The notes: generated by a model not told the origin, from the sequence alone. A stretch of 49,480 nucleotides of DNA from Prolixibacteraceae bacterium (GCA_009773765.1 WTWZ01000031.1:1-49480), one strand, 5' to 3'. Shown: positions 24,847 to 34,273, counted from the first letter of the stretch. Program-made: numbers and translations.

Positions 24847-24964
24847 TGACTTTGTTACAAAGAATTGACAAAACTGGGTTGACTTTGTTACAAAGAATTA
24901 CTAAAACTGGGTTGACTTTGTTACAAAGAATGTTTATATTTGCCTTGACTTTGTTACAAATAAT
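24847..24964. repeat. four palindromic 19-bp repeats with an exact 33-bp period
   Basis: TGACTTTGTTACAAAGAAT occurs at 24847, 24880 and 24913, and with one change at 24946. Each holds the palindrome CTTTGTTACAAAG. The starts are exactly 33 bp apart, about three helical turns, so all copies face the same side of the DNA. Spacers 1 and 2 are related (TGACAAAACTGGGT and TACTAAAACTGGGT). TATATTTG at 24935-24942, a -7 candidate for the next gene, lies between copies 3 and 4. Copy 4 ends 8 bases before the ATPase start. Confidence 0.9.
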
Positions 24965-24972
24965 GAACAAAT

Positions 24973-26331
24973 ATGAGTTTTAAAAGACATATTTTGAGGG
25001 AGTTGGACTACTGGAGGTCAAGTGTGTTCAGAAAGCCACTCGTTCTGAGAGGTGCGAGGCAGGTTGGAAAGACAACTTTAGTAGGACAATTTGCATCAAA
25101 ATACAAATACAGCATATTTTTAAATCTTGAAAAAGAGGCGGACAAATTTTACTTTGAGGAGTACGATGATGTAAAAACCATCGTTGAAATGCTTTTCATT
25201 GCAAAAAACATCGCTTACAAATCGCTTGGTGAAACGCTGTTGTTTATTGATGAAATCCAGGAATCGCCCAAAGCAATAGGGCTGTTGCGTTATTTTTATG
25301 AAGAGTTACCCAATTTGCACGTTATTTCGGCTGGATCGCTTTTGGAGTTTGCTTTAAAAAAAGTAAAAAGTTTTCCGGTTGGAAGAGTAGAATTTTTATA
25401 CCTGCACCCCTTAAATTTTGCTGAATATCTGGAAGCAATTGGGCACGAAGTTGCAATTGAACAACTTCACAAAATTCCGATAAATCCTTTTGCTCATCAA
25501 ACACTTATGAAGCTGTTTAATAATTATGCTATTTCGGGTGGAATGCCTGAGGCAATAAAAGTATATCTGCAAAACAGAAGTATGGCCGATTTGCCCCGGA
25601 TTTATGAAAGTATTTGGGGAACTTACAAAAACGATGTGGAAAAATATACTACCAACGATACTGAATGGAAAGTAATCAGGCACATTATAAACACAGCTCC
25701 ACTTTATGTTGACCAGCGCGTAAAATTCCAAAATTTTGGCAATTCGAATTACAAGTCGCGGGAAGTCGGCGATGCAATGCGGAATTTGGACGATGCGAAA
25801 ATCATTCAATTAATTTATCCAACAACCGATGTTGAGATACCTGCAAAACCCGATTTGAGAAAATCGCCCCGCCTTCAGTTCCTGGATACCGGAATTCTCA
25901 ACCATTCGTTGGGCATTCAGGGACAAATGCTTGGTGTTGATGATTTAAGTAATGCTTTTAAAGGGGCAATTATTCCACACATCATTACACAGGAACTGAT
26001 TTCGCTGAACACATTTAGTGATAATAAACCCAATTTTTGGGTGAGGGATAAAAAACAGGCATCATCAGAAGTTGATTTGGTTTTTTCGTACAAGGACAAA
26101 CTTATTCCTATTGAAATTAAATCAGGACCAACAGGTAATTTAAAGTCGCTGCATCAGTTTGTTGAAAACACCAACCATCCTTATGCTGTGCGTATTTATG
26201 CAGGAGAATTTCGAATCGAAAAAGTGCAAACACCACAAGGGACTCCCTACATCTTAATGAACCTCCCTTATTATTTAGGAACAAAAATCCCTGAATATAT
26301 TCAGTATTTCATTGAAAACCATTCGCTTTAA
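24973..26331 (+). CDS. AAA-family ATPase with DUF4143 nuclease-like C-terminus
   Basis: A protein of 452 residues. The N-terminal AAA_14 domain has Walker A GARQVGKTT (about 28-36), Walker B TLLFIDEIQES and sensor ISAGSLLEF. The C-terminal DUF4143 part carries EVDLVFSYKDKLIPIEIKSG, a PD-(D/E)xK-like nuclease motif. These ATP-binding proteins are abundant and variably present in Bacteroidota and archaea, and their role is unproven. The gene is preceded by the 33-bp repeat array and ends 5 bases before the convergent actF stop, so it may be a later insertion beside the actA-F operon. Confidence 0.88.
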   Translation: MSFKRHILRELDYWRSSVFRKPLVLRGARQVGKTTLVGQFASKYKYSIFLNLEKEADKFYFEEYDDVKTIVEMLFIAKNIAYKSLGETLLFIDEIQESPKAIGLLRYFYEELPNLHVISAGSLLEFALKKVKSFPVGRVEFLYLHPLNFAEYLEAIGHEVAIEQLHKIPINPFAHQTLMKLFNNYAISGGMPEAIKVYLQNRSMADLPRIYESIWGTYKNDVEKYTTNDTEWKVIRHIINTAPLYVDQRVKFQNFGNSNYKSREVGDAMRNLDDAKIIQLIYPTTDVEIPAKPDLRKSPRLQFLDTGILNHSLGIQGQMLGVDDLSNAFKGAIIPHIITQELISLNTFSDNKPNFWVRDKKQASSEVDLVFSYKDKLIPIEIKSGPTGNLKSLHQFVENTNHPYAVRIYAGEFRIEKVQTPQGTPYILMNLPYYLGTKIPEYIQYFIENHSL

Positions 26332-26336
26332 AAGAT

Positions 26337-27497
26337 TTAAAAATGGTGGTGCAAACTCTCTTTGAGGTATGGGTGGTTTTTGGGCACAAGGCTTGCTTTT
26401 GCCAGCCAGGTGGCAACTACCCAGGCAAAAAGTCCGAGATAACCCAGGAATGTGCCGATTTCGAGCAGCCCAAATTTGGCCTCGTGAACTACGGAAGGCC
26501 AGATAATGTAATACAGCTCGGTATATTGCCCAATCATTAACAAGATGATTACAGGTGTTATAAACATTTTGCTCCGCGAAGTTTTGCGCGGCATTAAAAC
26601 CAAAAATGGTATTAACCAGTTAATGATAATGTTTGCATAAAACAGCACTTCGTATGCCCCGTGCCAGCGTTTCACAAACCAAATGGTTTCCTCGGGGATA
26701 TTTCCGTACCAGATAATCATGAATTCGGCAAAATTAAAATAGCCCCATACGATGCTCGACATAAATATATATCGTGTAAAATCGTGCAGGTGACTTCGGT
26801 TGAGATCCTGTAACTTTCCGGTTTTGTACAATATTATTACAATCAAAGTAATTATTGAGGAGCCGTGCATGAACGCGGCAATAAAACTTTTTGCGGCAAA
26901 AATGGTACTGAACCAATGCGGATCGAGGGATTTGAGCATATCGACAGCAAAAAACGAAAAGGTAATGGCAAGCACAAAAATTAAAACCCTTGAATACATC
27001 TCAGATTTTTCGAAATAAACCATACCGCCAACCTCGTCTTCTTTTAACGAAAACTTCCTCAGCAGTTTCGTCAGTAAAATCCAGGCGCCAAAAAACAGAA
27101 CTACCCTTGCAAAAAAGAAAGGTATGTTCAGGTAAGGCATTTTGTGTTGCAACAGTGGGTCGTTCTGGACCACATCTTCGTGTGTCCATTCGAATATAGA
27201 ATGCATCCCAAAAAACATCAGGAGAAAAAACACCGCTGCAAAAGGAATGTATGCAACCATCGCTTCGGGAACCCTTTTAAACATTGCCGACCAGCCCGAT
27301 TGGGTAATATACTGGATAGCCCCGAAAAATGCAGCGCCAACAGCCAGCGATAAAAAATAGTAGTTGTTCAGCAAATAGTTGGCCCAGGTACGTTTTGCAT
27401 CGAACGCAAAACCCAAGGCAAAGGAAACCACGCCTATGCCAATTAAAACATAGGTAAGCAATTTAAAATTTTTTGATACAACGAGTTGGTCTTTCAT
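26337..27497 (-). CDS. actF: alternative complex III subunit ActF (NrfD-like membrane protein)
   Basis: A protein of 386 residues with about ten membrane helices, such as LTYVLIGIGVVSFALGFAF and YFLSLAVGAAFFGAIQYI, and the motif RWHGAYEVLFYANIIINWLIPFLVL. It is the last act gene in the usual A-B-C-D-E-F order. ActF is a shorter relative of ActC that completes the membrane part of this quinol-oxidising complex. Cytochrome oxidase genes often follow actF in aerobic relatives but are not found here: a convergent ATPase gene ends 5 bases away. Confidence 0.88.
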   Translation of the reverse strand: MKDQLVVSKNFKLLTYVLIGIGVVSFALGFAFDAKRTWANYLLNNYYFLSLAVGAAFFGAIQYITQSGWSAMFKRVPEAMVAYIPFAAVFFLLMFFGMHSIFEWTHEDVVQNDPLLQHKMPYLNIPFFFARVVLFFGAWILLTKLLRKFSLKEDEVGGMVYFEKSEMYSRVLIFVLAITFSFFAVDMLKSLDPHWFSTIFAAKSFIAAFMHGSSIITLIVIILYKTGKLQDLNRSHLHDFTRYIFMSSIVWGYFNFAEFMIIWYGNIPEETIWFVKRWHGAYEVLFYANIIINWLIPFLVLMPRKTSRSKMFITPVIILLMIGQYTELYYIIWPSVVHEAKFGLLEIGTFLGYLGLFAWVVATWLAKASLVPKNHPYLKESLHHHF

Positions 27498-27529
27498 TAC
27501 CGGCTATTTTTTTTGAAGTCCCTAAATTC

Positions 27530-28159
27530 TTATTTCTGTAATACCTGTTTAATGTACATGGCAATTTTCCACCGATCTTCAGGGGTAATCATTGAACCAT
27601 GTTCGCCCATAATCCCCCAACCAACTGTTATCACGTGGAAAATGTCGGCTTCGGGGTTTGCCCTCATTTTTTCGCTGATTAAACTGGCCGGCGGATAGGT
27701 GTATTTTTTATTTACAAACAATGCTCCCTGCCCGTCGCCCTTTTCACCGTGGCACTGCATACAGTAAATGCCATAAGCTACTTTGCCGCGTTCAAGGTTT
27801 GCAGCAGTGTTTTCAATTTCATTTACCAGTATTTTTGCAGCAAGCGCCCTGTCTTCATCTGTTTTCTGATACATGTAAGGCATAAATCCTCGTGGAATAG
27901 TTCCTTCGACCGGGGGCTGCAATGTTTTTCCATCGGCAAAAACCGGATTGGGGGAGTAAGTTTCGTATGCTTGCGAATTAATCATATCTCCAGCATAATC
28001 CCATCCTGTTGTGCGGCGGTTATAATCGCATGATGAAAGAAAAAGGCCTGCAAATAAAATCATTGAAAATATTTGTAAAGGGCATTTCCCAAACAAACAA
28101 AATGAAACCTGGTTTTTTGTCGCAATACTCATATCTTTTAGTCTAAAATCTTTTATCAT
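27530..28159 (-). CDS. actE: alternative complex III subunit ActE (monohaem cytochrome c lipoprotein)
   Basis: A protein of 209 residues with one haem site, CMQCH, in YGIYCMQCHGEKGDG, followed by PPASL and an M near GIMGEHGSM, as in class I cytochromes c. A lipoprotein box LFLSSC (Cys at about 44) follows a long N-terminal stretch. The ATGA overlap with the actD stop supports the first ATG, though a start at M10 or M33 is possible. In the complex ActE carries an electron from ActA toward the oxidase. Confidence 0.87.
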   Translation of the reverse strand: MIKDFRLKDMSIATKNQVSFCLFGKCPLQIFSMILFAGLFLSSCDYNRRTTGWDYAGDMINSQAYETYSPNPVFADGKTLQPPVEGTIPRGFMPYMYQKTDEDRALAAKILVNEIENTAANLERGKVAYGIYCMQCHGEKGDGQGALFVNKKYTYPPASLISEKMRANPEADIFHVITVGWGIMGEHGSMITPEDRWKIAMYIKQVLQK

Positions 28160-28653
28160 TCAATTTCACCAAATTCAGAAATGATTGAATTAATGGCTTC
28201 TGCATTATTTCCTAAACTGTCTTTGTCAATTACCATAACAAACCGGTCGTCGGTGGCACGTTCATGAATAATTTCCGGAACTTTCCCCGGGAAAATTTTC
28301 GCACGCGCTGAAAAGGTAAAAAGTGTAAGAATAGTAATGGAAAGGATTGTAGTAACAATTGTTACAACAATGAATGACGGGAAGGCGTTAAACGGTTTTC
28401 CGCCGTAATTCAACGGCCAGTCGAAAACCGCAGCGTAAGTCATAAAGGCCAAAACCCCTATTGCTGAAAACAACCCGAAAAAGAAAGCGGCATGAGATAT
28501 GCGGGTTTTATTGCCCATCCCTTCCAGAATTTCGTGTACCGGATAAGGAGTATAAACTTCAACAGGCAAAATACCTTTTTCCTTAACTTTTTCAAAAGCT
28601 GAAACCAGACTTTCTTCGTCTTTAAAAACACCGAGAATATAATCTTTATTCAT
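28156..28653 (-). CDS. actD: alternative complex III subunit ActD (DUF3341)
   Basis: A protein of 165 residues from the ATG in MNKDYILGVFKDEESLVSAF. An earlier start at 28701 is possible but would overlap actC by 56 bases; the chosen ATG overlaps the actC stop in ATGAATAA, a usual coupling arrangement. Two membrane helices (HAAFFFGLFSAIGVLAFMTYA and the segment around FIVVTIVTTILSITILTL) flank a loop, and the C-terminal domain has the DDRFVMVID pattern. DUF3341 is ActD, a membrane subunit of unclear direct redox role. Confidence 0.88.
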   Translation of the reverse strand: MNKDYILGVFKDEESLVSAFEKVKEKGILPVEVYTPYPVHEILEGMGNKTRISHAAFFFGLFSAIGVLAFMTYAAVFDWPLNYGGKPFNAFPSFIVVTIVTTILSITILTLFTFSARAKIFPGKVPEIIHERATDDRFVMVIDKDSLGNNAEAINSIISEFGEIE

Positions 28654-30028
28654 GTTTTGCATGTTTAAATTCATTACGGGGTTTGTCGAATTTTGCCACA
28701 CTCTTTAATTCAGAAATAGCAATCATCGGGATAAACCGGAAAAACAGCAGAATGCCCGTTATGAACAACCCGATAGTACCTACAAAGAATCCAACTTCAA
28801 CCCAGGTTGGCGAATACGATACCCAGCTCGAAGGTAAATAATCGCGGCTCAAAGAAGTAACGATGATGTTGTAACGCTCGAACCACATACCGATATTGAT
28901 GATGATTGACACGATGAAAACAACCCAAATATTCCTCCGCATTTTTTTGAACCAAAACAGTTGAGGAACCAAAGCATTCGAAACAAACATGGCCCAAAAC
29001 TGAAAAGCATAATCGCCAAAAATCCGGTTTTGGAAGAACATATAAATTTCATAAGGAGAACCTGAATACCACGCCACGAAAATTTCGGTCAGATAGGCTG
29101 TTGCCATAATAAGGGAGATAAAAATAAGCACCCGGCAAACCGCGTCGATATGCGAATCGGTGATAAAATCGTTCATTTTATACAAACCGCGCATAATTAC
29201 CACCAGAGTAAGCACCATTGCAAAACCCGAGAAAATAGCCCCAACCACAAAATACGGGGGGAAAATGGTGGTGTGCCAGCCAACTTCAACCGAAACGGCA
29301 AAGTCGGTTGATACAATTGAGTGTACCGAAACAACCAGCACTGCAGCAATTCCACCCAAAACAAAACTCAATCCTTCGAACCGGAGCCATTCACGGCTTG
29401 AACCTGTCCAGCCAAAAGCCATTATTCCGTAAACTGCTTTTTTGATCTTCGATTTGGCTGTGTCGCGAATGGTGGCAAAATCGGGCAGCATACCAAAATA
29501 CCAGAAACTTGCCGAAATGAGCAGATAAGCTGAAATGGCCATAAAATCCCAGAAAAGCGGGGAGTTAAAATTCACCCACAGCGGTCCGCGGGTATTGGGA
29601 TACGGGAAAATATAGAAGAACAGCCACGGCCTGCCCATGTGCAATAAAGGGAAAAGTGAAGCGGCCAAAACAGCCACAACGGTCATGGCTTCAGCCGCGC
29701 GGTTGATTGCCGTACGCCATTTCTGCCGCAGGATTAAAAGGAAAATAGAAAAAGCCGTTCCGGCATGGCCGATACCAATCCACCAAACAAAGTTGATAAT
29801 ATCCCATCCCCAGGCCACCGAATTATTGATACCCCAGGCCCCAAGGCCTTCTGACAAAGTAATGTAAATTGCAAAGGCCCCAAAACCCAGCATTCCCAAT
29901 GCGGTCAACAGGGCAAAATACCACCAGCCAGGTGTTTTGGCATGTACCGGCGCCAGAATCTCGTGCGAAATCTGCCCCAGACTTTTGTCGCCTTCAATTA
30001 ATCTTCCTCTTACAGCACTGTTATACAT
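28646..30028 (-). CDS. actC: alternative complex III subunit ActC (NrfD-type quinol-binding protein)
   Basis: A protein of 460 residues with about ten helices in the NrfD/PsrC pattern, including WWIGIGHAGTAFSIFLLI and LHMGRPWLFFYIFPYPNTRG. The histidine and arginine in these loops are typical of ActC, which binds menaquinol at the membrane. The start lies 6 bases after the actB stop, and the C-terminus overlaps actD by 8 bases. Electrons pass from here through the Fe-S clusters of ActB to the haems of ActA. Confidence 0.92.
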   Translation of the reverse strand: MYNSAVRGRLIEGDKSLGQISHEILAPVHAKTPGWWYFALLTALGMLGFGAFAIYITLSEGLGAWGINNSVAWGWDIINFVWWIGIGHAGTAFSIFLLILRQKWRTAINRAAEAMTVVAVLAASLFPLLHMGRPWLFFYIFPYPNTRGPLWVNFNSPLFWDFMAISAYLLISASFWYFGMLPDFATIRDTAKSKIKKAVYGIMAFGWTGSSREWLRFEGLSFVLGGIAAVLVVSVHSIVSTDFAVSVEVGWHTTIFPPYFVVGAIFSGFAMVLTLVVIMRGLYKMNDFITDSHIDAVCRVLIFISLIMATAYLTEIFVAWYSGSPYEIYMFFQNRIFGDYAFQFWAMFVSNALVPQLFWFKKMRRNIWVVFIVSIIINIGMWFERYNIIVTSLSRDYLPSSWVSYSPTWVEVGFFVGTIGLFITGILLFFRFIPMIAISELKSVAKFDKPRNEFKHAKHE

Positions 30029-30034
30029 AAGGTA

Positions 30035-32953
30035 CTATGCTTTTTTGTTTCTAACTTTTACCAAATAACCTACCGACGGCAACGTATGCAACTCTTCGAG
30101 CAGATGATAGTTACGCTCGTTTTTCAGGTATTTCGAAATTTTGCTTTCAGGGTTGTTCATATCGCCAAAAACAAGCGCGCTGGCCGGGCACGACTGAACA
30201 CACGCCGGCTGCACCTCGCCATCTTCAATTTTTCGTCCGGCAACTTTTGCCTCTGTTTTTTTCTCCTGAATACGTTGAACACCGCGCGATCGGATAGTAA
30301 CATCGGGGTTCAGCACCAAACGGCCCAACTCGCTGTTCGATGCAAAATCGAACTCATCATTATTCACATATTTAAACCAGTTAAACCTGCGCACTTTGTA
30401 CGGACAGTTGTTTATGCAATATTTTGTACCAACACACCGGTTGTAGGCAATCTGGTTTAATCCTTCGTCGCTGTGTGGAGTTGCCGAAACCGGACAAACA
30501 TTCTCGCACGGCGCGTTATCGCAGTGCTGGCACATTACCGGCTGATGGAACACTTCGGGATTTTCGGCATGGTTTGAATAATACCGGTCGATGCGGATCC
30601 AGTGCATAATCCTCCGGTTACGCACCTGTTCCCTGCCAATTACCGGGATATTGTTTTCAGCCTGACAGGAAACAGAACAGTTACTGCAACCTGTGCACGA
30701 TGATAAATCAACTGCCATTCCCCAGTGATGCCCCTTAAATTCCATTTCGGGATACAAAGTGACTTTATTTTTTTCGTGTACTTCTTTCAATTCATTGCCG
30801 GCAGCAGGATTCAGTTTCCATTCATTAAAACTGGTTTCACGCACAATCGGACGCCCTTCCATGGAGTGATGTGTTTGCGAAATGGCAAGTTGGTATGTTT
30901 TTGAAGTTTTTTGAACCTGTGCGCCGCTTAACCAGAATTTTCGTGTCCCGTTTTCGATAGTTGACAAAGGGAACATATTTTTTCCAACTCCTTCGCCAAC
31001 CTTTCCTGCAATTTCCCTTCCGTAACCCAACGCCACCGAAATAGTTCCTGCCGCTTGTCCGGGCTGAACAACTACCGGCAATTCAATTCCGTTAACCGTG
31101 ATTACCGATTCGTTTTGAATGCCATTTTCTCCGGCCCATTTTACCGGAACCGAAGCAAAATTATCCCAGCTAACCTTGGCAACCGGGTCGGGCAATTCAT
31201 GCAACCAGGGATTGTTGCCCGCATTCCCGTTACTTAGCGCTACACTTTCGTATAAAACAATTTCCCAACCGTCTGAGGATGGTTTAATTTGAATGATTGC
31301 ATCCGAAAGGCCAGACTGTGTGTAATTCAGTTCAGCTTCCTTTAAAATCGCAGACTCAAAAGTACCCCTTTGCAAACTGTGGTTCCAGAATAATTTTCCG
31401 TCGGTAAATTCGGTTTGCTGGCTGAATAAACTCTCAATCCAGTAATTTCTGACCGTTGTATAAAAATCAGGGGCTTCAAGACCGCCCCATTTCAGCAGCG
31501 ATTCCTGCACCTGGCGGCTGTCGAACAATTTGGAAATGGCTGGTTGTGCAAGACTGTAACTTCCGGTTTTTGGTTCTGCATCGTCCCATGCTTCCAAATA
31601 ATTTGGAGCCGGGCAAACCCAATGGCAGGCCGCGGCGGTTTCGTCAATCCTTTCGGCAAACGACACTGAAAGTTCCAGTCCTTCAACAGCTTGTTTAATT
31701 TCCTGACCGGCAGGATGATTGTAAACCGGGTTAACCCCCCAGCACAACAATCCTGCTACGGTTTTATTTTTAATTTCTGAAATCAATGTTTCAAATTCAG
31801 CATCAATTCCCTGATGTGTATTTAGTGTTTTTGCAGTTAAAACCGTGTTTCCGAAATTGCCAAGCAGGTTGTTAATTCCGTTTACGATTAACTGAATATT
31901 TACATCATTGCTCCCTGAAACCACCAGCGATTTTCCTTCATTTTCAAGCAAATCTGCAACCAGTCCGCTTAAGTCAACTGAAGATGCCGGCACCTGAAAT
32001 GTGGCCAGTCCTTTTGATTTCAGAATTTCGTTGTATAAACTTGCAACAAGCACGCCTTCTTCCGATGGTTTTACCGGGATGCGTACATCGGCATTTGAAC
32101 CGGTTATTGTCATTCCGCTTTCAAACTGATAATGACGGCTCATTTGGTCGCCGGCGCCGAGCAGTTTCCTTCCTTCCGAGTACCCTTTTGTATATTCAAC
32201 ATTCGAAAGCCAGGTTCCCAAAAAATCGGCGCCGAAACTTACAATCACTTTTGCCTTTTCAAATCGGTAATCCGGCACAAAAGCTTTTCCAAACGATAAC
32301 TGATTGGCTTTTAGTATTCCGCTTGCTGAAACGGCGTCGTATTGCAGCCATTCTGCATTTGGATTTTCAGTTAAGAACCGGTTGATTACCGATTTTGTGG
32401 ATGGCGAAATAATGGTTGAAGTAAGCAGCACAACCTTTTTATTTTCGCGTTTCAACTGGCCCAGTTTGTTGGTAATATAACCGTCAACTTCCTGCCAGTT
32501 GGTTGGTTCGCCCCTTTTCAAGGGTGTTTTAAACCGGGCATCATCGTATAAATTTAAAATCGACGCCTGAACGCGGGCCGAAGTTCCCTGCTGCGAAACC
32601 GGCGAAAGGTTGTTCCCTTCAACTTTAATGGGTCGCCCATCGCGAACTTTCACCAAAATGCTGCAATATTCATTTCCTTCGAAATAAGAGGAAGCATAAT
32701 AATTTGCCTGTCCGGGAGTAATCTCTTCAGGTTTAATGAGGAAAGGTATTGCCTTGTTTACCGGCTTGCTGCAACTTGCAACAACTGCAGCGGCTGCCAC
32801 GCTGAACCCAAATGTTTTCAAAAAATCCCTTCTCGACGAACCGGACTGTTGTTGCATCAATTCCCTTTTAGCATTAACCTCCAGTTTTATTTCGGTGTTT
32901 TGAAACAACACAGGGTCTTTAAATTCTTCTATGCTTCTCCAATATTTTGTCAT
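30035..32953 (-). CDS. actB: alternative complex III subunit ActB (iron-sulfur/molybdopterin-like)
   Basis: A protein of 972 residues from MTKYWRSIEEFKDP; a start at 32980 would add nine residues coming from next to the heptamer repeat and is less likely. The twin-arginine motif SRRDFLKTFGFSVAAAAVVAS is at about 40-60. A long molybdopterin-oxidoreductase-like domain lacking obvious cofactor ligands follows. The C-terminal ferredoxin-like domain has clusters CTGCSNCSVSC, CQHCDNAPCENVC, CVGTKYCINNC and ACVQSCPA, enough for several Fe-S centres. It is the electron-transfer core of the complex, exported by Tat. Confidence 0.92.
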   Translation of the reverse strand: MTKYWRSIEEFKDPVLFQNTEIKLEVNAKRELMQQQSGSSRRDFLKTFGFSVAAAAVVASCSKPVNKAIPFLIKPEEITPGQANYYASSYFEGNEYCSILVKVRDGRPIKVEGNNLSPVSQQGTSARVQASILNLYDDARFKTPLKRGEPTNWQEVDGYITNKLGQLKRENKKVVLLTSTIISPSTKSVINRFLTENPNAEWLQYDAVSASGILKANQLSFGKAFVPDYRFEKAKVIVSFGADFLGTWLSNVEYTKGYSEGRKLLGAGDQMSRHYQFESGMTITGSNADVRIPVKPSEEGVLVASLYNEILKSKGLATFQVPASSVDLSGLVADLLENEGKSLVVSGSNDVNIQLIVNGINNLLGNFGNTVLTAKTLNTHQGIDAEFETLISEIKNKTVAGLLCWGVNPVYNHPAGQEIKQAVEGLELSVSFAERIDETAAACHWVCPAPNYLEAWDDAEPKTGSYSLAQPAISKLFDSRQVQESLLKWGGLEAPDFYTTVRNYWIESLFSQQTEFTDGKLFWNHSLQRGTFESAILKEAELNYTQSGLSDAIIQIKPSSDGWEIVLYESVALSNGNAGNNPWLHELPDPVAKVSWDNFASVPVKWAGENGIQNESVITVNGIELPVVVQPGQAAGTISVALGYGREIAGKVGEGVGKNMFPLSTIENGTRKFWLSGAQVQKTSKTYQLAISQTHHSMEGRPIVRETSFNEWKLNPAAGNELKEVHEKNKVTLYPEMEFKGHHWGMAVDLSSCTGCSNCSVSCQAENNIPVIGREQVRNRRIMHWIRIDRYYSNHAENPEVFHQPVMCQHCDNAPCENVCPVSATPHSDEGLNQIAYNRCVGTKYCINNCPYKVRRFNWFKYVNNDEFDFASNSELGRLVLNPDVTIRSRGVQRIQEKKTEAKVAGRKIEDGEVQPACVQSCPASALVFGDMNNPESKISKYLKNERNYHLLEELHTLPSVGYLVKVRNKKA

Positions 32954-32980
32954 AACCTTCTTTTGCCAACTTTGAACCAT

Positions 32981-33040
32981 GAACTCTAAACTCTGAACTT
33001 TAAACTTTAAACTTTAAACTTTAAACTTTAAATTTTAAAC
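32981..33040. repeat. heptamer tandem repeat filling the actA-actB gap
   Basis: About eight and a half copies of a seven-base unit (AAACTTT, with GAACTCT and AAACTCT variants at the left end) occupy the entire space between the actA stop and the earliest actB start. The array ends at the actA stop codon. Confidence 0.9.
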
Positions 33041-34191
33041 TAATAATGACACCTCGAACAGTCGTTTGCCCCAATATTTTCTGCTGTAATTGAGTCGATT
33101 ACACCTGCCTTTAAATCTTCATGAAGTTTTATAAAATGCTCGTAATAGGGATTTTCAACAAAATCCACCTGAGTTTCACGATGGCAGTTGATGCACCATC
33201 CCATAGAAAGATCGCTGTGTTGTTTCATGATATCCATTTCCTGGACCTGGCCGTGGCACTGGGTACAGTCGAGTTTTCCGGAGCCAACATGAACCGCGTG
33301 GCTGAAAAATACATGCTCGGGCAAATTATGAATCCGAATCCACTCAATGGGTTTCCCTTTTTCAACCGCATCAACAATTTTGGCAATTTCAAATTTTCCG
33401 CTGTTTGTCCCTTCGCGGATGATGACATGGCAATTCATGCACAGATTGGTTGCCGGAATACCTGCCGATTTTCCATGTTCAACAGTTGTGTGGCAGTATT
33501 TGCAATCAATGCCATTCTCGGCCACGTGTATTTTGTGCGAAAATTTAACGGGTTGATCGGGAGCGTAATTTTCCTGTCTTCCCAGTCGCATGGCATCGGT
33601 GGCAATCATTTTAACCTGCCAGCCAAATGCGCCAAGAAATATAACAAGCGGTATAATTTTCAATTTTACTTTACTGAAAAAGATTAGATCGAGCAATGCC
33701 CATGTAAGGATTAACCCCAGGAAAAGAAACAGGATAAGGTTGAAATAACTTGGTTTTATGGGGTGCGAACCTTCACGCGCCATATTGTCGAGATAGGCTT
33801 TTACAGTTTTTAAATCTTCCCCGGCAATATTGAAATTTTGATGTGAATCCGACATTTTAACCCCTGAAGGCTGCAAGACTGCTGTCTGAAAGGAAGCAAA
33901 ATCCTTCTCTGCATATTTAATTGCTATTTCGAAAGCAGAAGGGTTCCAGTTTAAGGTATCGGCCTGTTTGATGTTGTGGCACGAAACGCACGACTCGTAT
34001 TTCCTGTCGAATGGCAGCAGGCCCATAAAAAATCTTTTTCCACGTTTAATATCATCGTTTGAATGACCCGATGAAATCACCGATTCCTCAGAAGCCGCAA
34101 TTAATTTTTTCGGAAAAGTAAAAACGGAAAAAACGAAAACGAAAAATAAAAAAGTTTTTAATCCCGTTTTACAGCGAAAATTTTCTCTCAT
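33040..34191 (-). CDS. actA: alternative complex III subunit ActA (multihaem cytochrome c)
   Basis: A protein of 383 residues. A signal peptide (FLFFVFVFSVFTFPKKLIAA) is followed by CVSCH, one internal membrane helix (LILFLFLGLILTWALLDLIF), then CKYCH, CMNCH, CTQCH, CINCH and CSRCH, so six CxxCH haem sites. The ActA of Rhodothermus is described as pentahaem; here the sixth motif may be the first, near the N-terminus. It passes electrons from ActB to ActE or an oxidase. It is first in the operon, with its own promoter. Confidence 0.92.
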   Translation of the reverse strand: MRENFRCKTGLKTFLFFVFVFSVFTFPKKLIAASEESVISSGHSNDDIKRGKRFFMGLLPFDRKYESCVSCHNIKQADTLNWNPSAFEIAIKYAEKDFASFQTAVLQPSGVKMSDSHQNFNIAGEDLKTVKAYLDNMAREGSHPIKPSYFNLILFLFLGLILTWALLDLIFFSKVKLKIIPLVIFLGAFGWQVKMIATDAMRLGRQENYAPDQPVKFSHKIHVAENGIDCKYCHTTVEHGKSAGIPATNLCMNCHVIIREGTNSGKFEIAKIVDAVEKGKPIEWIRIHNLPEHVFFSHAVHVGSGKLDCTQCHGQVQEMDIMKQHSDLSMGWCINCHRETQVDFVENPYYEHFIKLHEDLKAGVIDSITAENIGANDCSRCHY

Positions 34192-34244
34192 TCTGTTCAG
34201 TTTAGAAATAAAACAAAGCAGTGTTTGTTAAAATATCCTTTTAA

Positions 34245-34273
34245 CAAAATTAATCATTAAAAGGTTGCTCAAA
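34245..34273 (-). promoter_or_regulatory. actA operon promoter
   Basis: On the minus strand TTTG (34273-34270), a 17-base spacer and TAATTTTG (34252-34245) make a good Bacteroidota -33/-7 pair about 54 bases before the actA start. Upstream, an imperfect inverted repeat TTGCCCCGGTT (34313-34323) and AACCGGGCAA (34341-34350) might be a regulatory site. Confidence 0.6.

Noticed and set aside
24847-24964. 33-bp spaced repeats as a CRISPR array
   Set aside because: Spacers are only 14 bases and two are near-identical, and no cas gene is present, so an operator-type array is the better reading.
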